From assembly GCA_019638495.1 (NCBI GenBank), contig JAHBTQ010000002.1, positions 124,001 to 188,000 of the forward strand: DNA of 64,000 nucleotides, read 5' to 3'. The notes under the pieces were generated by a model. That model was not told where the DNA came from, searched no databases, and was given only the letters and a program-made list of their open reading frames with translations. The DNA comes from Taibaiella sp. Lineage in GTDB: Bacteria > Bacteroidota > Bacteroidia > Chitinophagales > Chitinophagaceae. Position numbers and translations under genes: made by a program. Of this stretch, positions 58,010 through 64,000 are shown piece by piece; within the stretch, counting starts at the first letter, position 1; every line of letters begins with the position of its first letter.

Positions 58010-58834
58010 TTACTCACCATATTGCCCGGGCGGGCCTTGATGAATGTCTTCGGGAGAGGGGTGCTGCATGATCTGCAGATCCATGAACTCTCCCATTTTT
58101 ATGCGGTTATGGTCGCCCGTCGGGCTAAAGGCTTTGGGGCTTTGGTTTACAATGATTGCCGAAGGTGTATCCGTAATGTCACCCATTTTGTCTACAGATA
58201 CGATAAACGGTTGCAGGTTATATTGGTTCAGCATCAATATCGCTTCATCCACAGTCATGCCTGTTACGTCAGGCACGTTCCACTCGGTGTTGCCCAGGCC
58301 GTTCCCTATCACCAGGTCCACCATGCTGCCCTGTGCCACCATGCTGCCTGCGCTCACTGTTGTTCCTTTTATGCTGGCTTCAAGTATCGCACCTGAGGCA
58401 ATGTCGGACCTGTAGGTAGTATCACCCACTATCAGTTTATTATTCCGAAGTATCATTGCAGCGCTTCGGTAGGAGAGATCTTTGATATTTGGCATAGCCA
58501 CCATAGGAGCCGTTACCCTGTTTACGGTAAGGAAAATGGCCCTGCCACGCTTCACATATGATCCTGTATCCGGTACTTGTTTTAGTACCGAAAGTGGTCG
58601 CATGGTTGGTTCATACGTCGAGTCTATCAGTACCTCAAATCCCAGACCCTGCAAGTACTTAACGACGGAGTCCATTTTCTTGCCGCGCACGTCTGGTACC
58701 ACCACCTCCTGTCCGTGGTGAGTCACGCATCTCAGGGAGGCGAAAAACAAGACGTAGAGTACTGTGCACAGCGCCAACACCAGCGCAATGTTCCAGCCAA
58801 AAGATGTCTTAAGTTTTTCCTTGAATGCACTCAT
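58010..58834 (-). CDS. Membrane-anchored PASTA-domain protein
   Basis: 274 aa; an N-terminal membrane helix at ~14-34 ('WNIALVLALCTVLYVLFFAS') anchors three periplasmic PASTA domains (~45-110 'VVVPDVRGKKMDSVVKYLQG', ~111-178, ~185-255 'WNVPDVTGMTVDEAILMLNQ'). PASTA domains bind peptidoglycan or muropeptides. No kinase or penicillin-binding domain is attached. It is 20 bp after ddl, consistent with a cell-wall role. Confidence 0.9.
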   Translation of the reverse strand: MSAFKEKLKTSFGWNIALVLALCTVLYVLFFASLRCVTHHGQEVVVPDVRGKKMDSVVKYLQGLGFEVLIDSTYEPTMRPLSVLKQVPDTGSYVKRGRAIFLTVNRVTAPMVAMPNIKDLSYRSAAMILRNNKLIVGDTTYRSDIASGAILEASIKGTTVSAGSMVAQGSMVDLVIGNGLGNTEWNVPDVTGMTVDEAILMLNQYNLQPFIVSVDKMGDITDTPSAIIVNQSPKAFSPTGDHNRIKMGEFMDLQIMQHPSPEDIHQGPPGQYGE

Positions 58835-58854
58835 GTGTGGGTCTTCTTTCTTTT

Positions 58855-59847
58855 CTATTTCCAGTTTTTCATACAGTCCTCCAGCACCTCACCATAGAAG
58901 TCCTTCAAGGTCTTTCCTGCTGCGCGTACCTGTTGGGGCACTATGCTGTTTTCGCTCTGTCCCGGCATCGTATTTACCTCAAGGAAGAATAGTTTGCCTG
59001 ACTCCTTCTGCAGAATGAAGTCCATTCTCACCACTCCGCGGCAATTTAGATGCCGGTATATGTGGCAGGCTTTATTTTCAAGTTGCTCTTTCAGGGCATT
59101 ATCGATACGTGCAGGAGTTATTTCATTGGTCACGCCGGGAGTGTACTTGGCTTCGTAGTCGAAAAACTCATTTTTGCTCACAATTTCCGTCGCCGGCAAT
59201 GCATATAGACGGCCATTTACCTTATAGATGCCTATTGTCAGCTCCCGGCCTTCTATAAACTCTTCTATCAGCACCTGGTTATCTTCCTTAAATGCCTTTT
59301 CTATGGCAGGAAGCAGGTTCACCACGTCCTTTACTTTGCTCACGCCCAGGCTGCTGCCACTTTCATTTGGCTTTACGAACACCGGTAGCCTCAGCTCGTC
59401 CAAAATTGCCCCCACCGAGTATGACTCGCCCTTGATCAGGTGCACCGAGTTGGCAATGTTCACCACGTTAAAGGACTTAACCACCTTGTTGCAGTAGCTT
59501 TTGTTGAAGGTAAGAGCAGATACAATGGCGTTGCAACTGGTGTAAGGTATGTTCAGCATATCAAGGTAGCCCTGTATGCGGCCATCCTCACCGGGTGTGC
59601 CATGTATGGCAATAAAGACACAATCAAATGTTACTTTATTGCCGTCTATTGTAAGGCTGAAGTCGTTTTTGTCTACGTTTACTTGGTTCCCGTTGTGTTC
59701 GTGGGTCCATCCATCCTTGGTAACAATGATCTTATATACGTTATACCGTTCCGTATCAAGGTTCTTCTGAATGGTTTCCGCAGTCTGTATGGATATTACG
59801 TACTCACCGGAGTAGCCGCCTGCAAGCAAAGCGATATTTTTCCTCAT
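58855..59847 (-). CDS. ddl: D-alanine--D-alanine ligase
   Basis: 330 aa from ATG 59847 (MRKNIALLAGGYSGEYVIS); the frame to 59877 is not family sequence. ATP-grasp ligase making D-Ala-D-Ala for peptidoglycan. 'FIAIHGTPGEDGRIQGYLDM', 'PVFVKPNESGSSLGVSKV', 'VLIEEFIEGRELTIGIY', 'RMDFILQKESGKLFFLEVNT' and 'MPGQSENSIVPQQ' match Ddl. A TACCTTTG box is at 59875-59882. Confidence 0.95.
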   Translation of the reverse strand: MRKNIALLAGGYSGEYVISIQTAETIQKNLDTERYNVYKIIVTKDGWTHEHNGNQVNVDKNDFSLTIDGNKVTFDCVFIAIHGTPGEDGRIQGYLDMLNIPYTSCNAIVSALTFNKSYCNKVVKSFNVVNIANSVHLIKGESYSVGAILDELRLPVFVKPNESGSSLGVSKVKDVVNLLPAIEKAFKEDNQVLIEEFIEGRELTIGIYKVNGRLYALPATEIVSKNEFFDYEAKYTPGVTNEITPARIDNALKEQLENKACHIYRHLNCRGVVRMDFILQKESGKLFFLEVNTMPGQSENSIVPQQVRAAGKTLKDFYGEVLEDCMKNWK

Positions 59848-59874
59848 GTTGTGTAGCCCGCATAGGGGTGCAGC

Positions 59875-59882
59875 CAAAGGTA
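59875..59882 (-). promoter_or_regulatory. Predicted -7 box (TACCTTTG) of ddl
   Basis: Reverse complement TACCTTTG, 27 nt before the ddl ATG. Confidence 0.45.
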
Positions 59883-59959
59883 ATTATTTAGGTCGATAGT
59901 TTTCCGGGCTGAAAAGAAGCGCCTGTTAATGAAAAAACAATAATGTTTGCGCGTCGGAA

Positions 59960-60340
59960 TTACCGATTTTCCCCCAGCTTATCCATCCAGTGGACTTCAG
60001 GTTCTTTCTTATTTGGTTTCTTTTCCAGTATGAAACGGATCAGCAGGTAGCCACCTATGCCAAAAAGAATTACGGTAAGGAAGTGGAGCGGGTTTGCAAA
60101 AAAGAGATCCTGAAATTGTTTTACCGCCTCCTCTCTTTCTGTTCCCTGCAGGGTAGAGAGGCGCTGCAGGTTAAAGGACTCACCCAGGAAGTTAGCGGTC
60201 ACCACACCTACTCCCAGAGCAAATGCAAAAAAGAAAGATAGTACTGTCAGTGCACCCCACAACACCACGTTCAGGCCCTTCTGACGGGCCCGGACACCGT
60301 TTCTGAATGCGAGGTATGCTAACAGTACTATCTGGAACAT
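59960..60340 (-). CDS. Small integral membrane protein of unknown function
   Basis: 126 aa with three hydrophobic segments: 'MFQIVLLAYLAFRNGVRARQ' start, 'WGALTVLSFFFAFALGVGVV' and 'FLTVILFGIGGYLLIRFIL'. The C-terminus is charged and probably cytoplasmic ('EKKPNKKEPEVHWMDKLGEN'). No family recognised. It begins 2 nt after the DegT gene stop, so co-transcribed with it, but its relation to sugar metabolism is unknown. Confidence 0.72.
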   Translation of the reverse strand: MFQIVLLAYLAFRNGVRARQKGLNVVLWGALTVLSFFFAFALGVGVVTANFLGESFNLQRLSTLQGTEREEAVKQFQDLFFANPLHFLTVILFGIGGYLLIRFILEKKPNKKEPEVHWMDKLGENR

Positions 60341-60342
60341 GC

Positions 60343-61548
60343 TTAGATATTTTTCATGAATTCAGTTACACTTTCCATTACGTGCGCTATCTGTGCATCG
60401 TTCAGGCCATGGTGGCACGCCAGCAGCATACCGCCGCGCATTACCTTGTCTGCTTCAGGATAGCCACCTTTCGCTGCCTTGTGAACTACATTTTTAAAGC
60501 CCGGCTGGCGCAGGATATTGCCTGTGAATACTGTTCGGGTCTGGATGTTCCTCTTCTCAAGGAATATCTGCAGGTCGCGGCGAATGAATGGTGCTGATTC
60601 ACGAATGGTTGACGCATATGCAAGCCAGCCCGTACGTGAATTTGGAAGCTGCTTCGGCAGTATGAAGAACTCTTCGTACTGGCTGAAGAACTCGCGCATT
60701 TTGTTGTAGTTGGCAGTGCGCGTATCAATGTTGCGGCTCAGTTTGTCCAGTTGCACCAGGCCAAATGCTGCACCAAGTTCTGAAGGCTCAATGTTATATC
60801 CCGGCTCCTCAAACACGAACTTAGCATCATAAGGTATGCCGTCTACTTCCACATTAAAGCGGTTCTCTATTTTTTCAGATTCTACAAAGAGAGAAGAGCT
60901 GCGGCCCCAACTGCGCAGCAGGCGACCACGATTGTAAAACTCTTCAGTGTTCACACACAGCATACCGCCATTGCCTGCACAGTTGATAATGTGCGAACCG
61001 TAGAAGCTTGTAGTGCTCATGTCCGTGAAACGGCCAGATGACGCACCGTCTATCTCTGCACCGATTGTATCTGCTGAGTCTTCCAGTACAAACAGGTTGT
61101 GTTTATCAGCAATTTCGCGCAGTCGCTTCCAGTCAGGGAGGTTGCCCATCAGGTTAGGGATGATCATCGCCTTTGTTTTTGGCGTTATCATTTCCTCTAC
61201 TTTGTTGGCATCCAGGTTATAGGTTCCTTCTTCCACATCTATAAACGCTGGTACCCATCCTTTTTTTACAATAGGTGCTACGGTTGTAGAGAAGGTGAGC
61301 GCAGGTGTAATGATCTCTGTGCCCGCTTCATAATTCATAAGGTCAGCAGCAAGGTACAGTGCCGATGAGCCACTGTTTACCCCTATGCCAAACTTTTTGT
61401 TGTACAAGTCCGCAACGCGGCTTTCCATTTCGCGCACATTTTTGCCCATTTGGGTGCTGGTGCGCAGCACGTTCACTACTGCCTCTACTTCTTCCTCACC
61501 GTGCACTGTTTTGCCATATGGCACGTGGATGTAATCTGTTTGAGTCAT
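60343..61548 (-). CDS. DegT/DnrJ-family enzyme of the ColD/RfbH dehydratase type
   Basis: 401 aa, PLP- or PMP-dependent fold type I sugar enzyme. PLP pocket: 'NSGSSALYLAADL', 'VLEDSADTIGAE' (Asp157). The residue normally forming the PLP Schiff base is His186 ('SFYGSHIINCAGNGG'), not Lys. This change defines the 3-dehydratases ColD and RfbH (E1), which remove the C3 hydroxyl of 4-keto-6-deoxy sugars. 'TRTVFTGNILRQPGFK' and 'LLACHHGLNDAQIAHVMESV' also resemble that group. So it is more likely a dehydratase of nucleotide-sugar 3,6-dideoxyhexose synthesis than an aminotransferase; substrate and any reductase partner are not visible. Confidence 0.82.
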   Translation of the reverse strand: MTQTDYIHVPYGKTVHGEEEVEAVVNVLRTSTQMGKNVREMESRVADLYNKKFGIGVNSGSSALYLAADLMNYEAGTEIITPALTFSTTVAPIVKKGWVPAFIDVEEGTYNLDANKVEEMITPKTKAMIIPNLMGNLPDWKRLREIADKHNLFVLEDSADTIGAEIDGASSGRFTDMSTTSFYGSHIINCAGNGGMLCVNTEEFYNRGRLLRSWGRSSSLFVESEKIENRFNVEVDGIPYDAKFVFEEPGYNIEPSELGAAFGLVQLDKLSRNIDTRTANYNKMREFFSQYEEFFILPKQLPNSRTGWLAYASTIRESAPFIRRDLQIFLEKRNIQTRTVFTGNILRQPGFKNVVHKAAKGGYPEADKVMRGGMLLACHHGLNDAQIAHVMESVTEFMKNI

Positions 61549-61631
61549 TGTTCTGATGAAATTAGCTTGCGAATGTAACGGTTCGCCGGAAATAATAAAG
61601 TTAAAACAGGTTAATGCAAGTCACTTGTGCA

Positions 61632-62348
61632 TTACTTTTTTTCAGCCTCTACCACAAAAAGGTCATCCTTAACCGGTTTGTTTATCTCCACAGATTTGTG
61701 GTTTTGCTCCATGCCGCCGGGCAGTGTCTCTGTCATAGCCAGTACCACACCTTCCGGCTGCCGCTGAAAGTTGCTGAAGGTCATACCCACTTCCTGTTCT
61801 TCGCCATTCACATTAGCACGAGTTTCTACGCGCACCATATAGTAGTTATTGGCGTCAAAATAGCAGGTGTTTGATAGGCCATCCTTGTTCGTGATCTTCA
61901 CCTTATAGCATGGTGTCTTTTCTAGGGTATCCATGCCTGCATACTCAGCCTTGCCTATCTGCGCACGGTCAGCCAGCACTGTGTTCTTTATGGTAAGCTG
62001 CTTCGCCATTTGTTTCACTTGTTCTTCAGGCATCGCTGTGGGCTTGTCCATTCCCTGTATGGGCATGAAAGACCATCCACCATTGGGAGTTACGATCATG
62101 TAGTTCGAGCTGCCCATTACGTCAAATTCTATGCGCACGCCTTTTCCGTCCACAACGGTACGTGTCATGGGTATCTCCATACCCTGCATATTCATGGTGC
62201 CCGTCAATTTTAGCGACTTCACTTTGTTCCAGTTAGCCTCGCCGCCTATCGCGTCTATGTGTTTTTTTATGATTTCGTCACCGTTTTGTGCAGTTGCGGT
62301 GAATGATAGGGCCACCAGGGCAGCTATCGCTATTTTGGTAATTTTCAT
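61632..62348 (-). CDS. LolA-like periplasmic outer-membrane lipoprotein-sorting family protein
   Basis: 238 aa with signal peptide (MKITKIAIAALVALSFTATAQ). The body is a continuous beta-rich domain ('KLTGTMNMQGMEIPMTRTVV', 'NYMIVTPNGGWSFMPIQGM', 'CYKVKITNKDGLSNTCYFDA', 'YYMVRVETRANVNGEEQEV'), as in LolA/outer-membrane-lipoprotein-sorting relatives. Those are carriers of lipids or lipoproteins, but this branch is unassigned. TACCTTTG box 25 nt upstream. Confidence 0.78.
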   Translation of the reverse strand: MKITKIAIAALVALSFTATAQNGDEIIKKHIDAIGGEANWNKVKSLKLTGTMNMQGMEIPMTRTVVDGKGVRIEFDVMGSSNYMIVTPNGGWSFMPIQGMDKPTAMPEEQVKQMAKQLTIKNTVLADRAQIGKAEYAGMDTLEKTPCYKVKITNKDGLSNTCYFDANNYYMVRVETRANVNGEEQEVGMTFSNFQRQPEGVVLAMTETLPGGMEQNHKSVEINKPVKDDLFVVEAEKK

Positions 62349-62373
62349 TTTTAATGTTTAAAAAAGTCGATAA

Positions 62374-62381
62374 CAAAGGTA
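62374..62381 (-). promoter_or_regulatory. Predicted -7 box (TACCTTTG) of the LolA-like gene
   Basis: Reverse complement TACCTTTG, 25 nt before the ATG at 62348. Confidence 0.45.
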
Positions 62382-62471
62382 GGGGATAAAGGGAGTTAAA
62401 AGGTTTATAATGTCGTATTGGGAATTTGTATCATAGTATCATTATTATTTTGTACATTCGAATTCTGCCTT

Positions 62472-64000
62472 ATGCGATTTTTGTACTTTCTTATTCTTTT
62501 GTTCTGCTATGCATTTTCTGCGCACAGTCAGTACTTCGCCAATGAAAACAAGGTGTGGATATTCGGGTATCATGCGCGGGTAGACTTTACGTCAGGAAGC
62601 CCTGTGGCCGGGGGCGTTTCTCCCGCTACTGTTTTCGAAGGTGGCGCGTGTGTTTCAAATTCGGTAGGGGAGTTGCTTTTTTATACCGATGGCGATACGG
62701 TTTTCAATAGGTTGGGGCTTCCTATGCCTTCTGCAATGAATATCAGCCCATATTTAACATGGAGTACTTCCCAGTCGGCTTTGATTGTGCCCTTTTTGGA
62801 CGATACTGACAAGTACTATATTTTCTCACTTGAACAACAAGTGGGCACCGCTCCGGACTACTGTCATCTGTCTTATTCAACTATTGACATGACACTGGAC
62901 GGTGGGCTCGGCGACGCGCCGCTGGGGAGTGCCCCGGTGATCCTGAATGACAAAATGGGGGAAAAGCTTATAGCTATCGAGGGCAATTACTGTAACATCT
63001 GGGTTGTCGCCCATAAAAAAGATACGTCATTGTTTTATGTCTATGAGATTACTCAGGCTGGCGTGTCAGCACCAACCATATACGATGTTGGTCCGGTGAT
63101 TCCGGAGGTTGGTCCCTCTATGGATTTTGGCCCGTTCTGTAATGGAGTGATGAAGTGTAGCCCGGATCGCACAAAAATCATAATGGCTACATTCCGATCT
63201 GGGATGGCGGCAAGAGGGTCGGCGGAACTATTCGACTTCAATCCCGCTACTGGTGCCGTTTCCAACTGTAGGGTGGTAAGTGATGACGGTGTATATGGAG
63301 CGGAATTCTCTCCCGACAACACCAAGGTCTATGTCACTTCCACCGATTCTTCATCCATTTATCAATATGATATTTCATTGCCTTCTCTTCCATCTATACA
63401 GGCATCTCGTACAAGAGTTTCTACAGGAATTGTAGCAGGTGACTTAAAACTCGCCGCCGATGGTAAAATATATTTTGCCGGTTCAGGTTATTCGGGTCAT
63501 TCACTCGGCTGCATACCGTATCCTAATAATGCAGGTATTGCATGTGGGTTTAATCCTGCGGCCGTCGATCTTACTCCTTACGCGCCCCAGATGGGAATGC
63601 CTAACCTCTTTTGGAGATCACCCAGGCCCTCGTTATTCGGCCCGACGGCAATGTGCGTCGGGGATGCCGTCACATACACTGCTTCAATACCCGGCGGCAC
63701 ATGGACCAGTAGTAACCCCTCATTTTTTAGCATCGATGCAGCCACGGGGATAGGTACAGCACTCTCGGCCGGTATAGACTCCTTGATCTATTCAACGCCG
63801 GATGGCTGTGATGTAAACCTGGTGGTCACAGTAAACATCAGCCCCGCTCCGTTTGGCGATGTGGCTACAGTATGCAAGGGAGATACGATTACTCTTGTAA
63901 ATTCAGTTGCCGGCGGAACGTGGACCAGTTCAGATACTGCTGTTGGCACCGTCTCCACCGGTGGCGGAATATTAAGTGCGCTATCTGCAGGCTCAACCAT
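62472..64000 (+). CDS. Secreted beta-propeller/Ig-repeat protein, cut by window end
   Basis: The frame from ATG 62472 is open to the end of the window (about 509 codons). A signal peptide (MRFLYFLILLFCYAFSAHS) precedes 'VWIFGYHARVDFTSGSPVAG' and 'GELLFYTDGDTVFNR', the start of the Bacteroidota WD40-like propeller proteins usually beginning 'WYFGxxAGLDF'. Propeller-type repeats continue ('YGAEFSPDNTKVYVTSTDSS', 'AGDLKLAADGKIYFAGSGYS'). From about residue 395 there are Ig-like repeats with 'GGTWTSS', the same type as in the 1892-aa adhesin. A gliding-type C-terminal domain is expected but not visible. Confidence 0.85.
   Translation, partial: MRFLYFLILLFCYAFSAHSQYFANENKVWIFGYHARVDFTSGSPVAGGVSPATVFEGGACVSNSVGELLFYTDGDTVFNRLGLPMPSAMNISPYLTWSTSQSALIVPFLDDTDKYYIFSLEQQVGTAPDYCHLSYSTIDMTLDGGLGDAPLGSAPVILNDKMGEKLIAIEGNYCNIWVVAHKKDTSLFYVYEITQAGVSAPTIYDVGPVIPEVGPSMDFGPFCNGVMKCSPDRTKIIMATFRSGMAARGSAELFDFNPATGAVSNCRVVSDDGVYGAEFSPDNTKVYVTSTDSSSIYQYDISLPSLPSIQASRTRVSTGIVAGDLKLAADGKIYFAGSGYSGHSLGCIPYPNNAGIACGFNPAAVDLTPYAPQMGMPNLFWRSPRPSLFGPTAMCVGDAVTYTASIPGGTWTSSNPSFFSIDAATGIGTALSAGIDSLIYSTPDGCDVNLVVTVNISPAPFGDVATVCKGDTITLVNSVAGGTWTSSDTAVGTVSTGGGILSALSAGST

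Noticed and set aside
1..64000. tRNA, rRNA or mobile elements
   Set aside because: Looked for cloverleaf-like ends, rRNA-like conserved blocks, transposases, integrases and flanking repeats; none seen.

Overview
The window comes from a Bacteroidota chromosome, most likely of the Chitinophagales/Chitinophagaceae type. The evidence is a PorP/SprF protein beside a giant PKD-repeat protein with a gliding-type C-terminal domain, several type IX secretion (T9SS) cargo proteins with type A sorting domains, a CarboxypepD_reg/TonB-plug outer-membrane barrel, DUF4292 and DUF1573 proteins, an efp-accB-accC block, and the Bacteroidota promoter box TAnnTTTG in front of many housekeeping genes. I see no rRNA, tRNA, CRISPR array, phage or insertion sequence. 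Fifty-seven protein genes are called with reasonable support, plus two weak ones. Two run off the window edges and one (52 codons) is a very short lipoprotein gene.

Layout. 1-7132: minus-strand T9SS/gliding operon (1892-aa adhesin, PorP/SprF, start of a TPR protein). 7285-8085: pyrF. 8157-13116: tightly overlapped minus-strand operon dut, nucleotidyltransferase, TPR protein, DUF4292 lipoprotein, then a zeta-toxin-like kinase and a 59-aa partner joined by an ATGA overlap. 13207-20787: His-rich mini-lipoprotein, acyl-CoA dehydrogenase, 1236-aa secreted repeat protein, PhyH-type oxygenase, CAP protein. 20952-24618: lepA followed by three orphan lipoproteins. 24779-33346: large outer-membrane barrel, trpS, rmlBA, accC, accB, efp. 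33491-41646: NTF2-like protein, pyrR-pyrB, 2H phosphoesterase, T9SS cargo, GluQ-like synthetase, pyruvate kinase, RluF-like pseudouridine synthase, DUF1573 protein. 41724-45581: two ECF sigma-factor modules back to back. 45735-47731: DoxX/HxlR divergent pair, phosphodiesterase, dinucleotide-binding reductase. 47894-55441: ornithine aminotransferase, transglutaminase-like protein, trmN6-like/tsaD, NDH-2, outer-membrane barrel. 55767-62348: rhodanese, T9SS cargo, PASTA protein, ddl, small membrane protein, a ColD/RfbH-like DegT enzyme, LolA-like protein. 62472-end: truncated secreted beta-propeller/Ig protein.

How the genes fit together. Pyrimidine metabolism is spread over pyrF, dut and pyrR-pyrB. 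Envelope construction is the dominant theme: secreted adhesins, lipoproteins, outer-membrane barrels, ddl, PASTA, rmlAB, the 3-deoxysugar-type DegT enzyme, fatty-acid initiation (accB/accC), and two sigma/anti-sigma units that probably sense envelope state. Translation quality genes (lepA, efp, trpS, GluQ-like, RluF-like, TrmN6-like, TsaD) are the second theme. The places most worth a second look are the zeta-kinase/59-aa couple, the Cys-rich anti-sigma-like protein, the DegT enzyme with His in place of the PLP lysine, EF-P with Arg at the modified tip, the His-rich 52-aa lipoprotein, the HxlR/DoxX operator region, and a set of near-leaderless starts. No single wholly new system stands out clearly; these are candidates.
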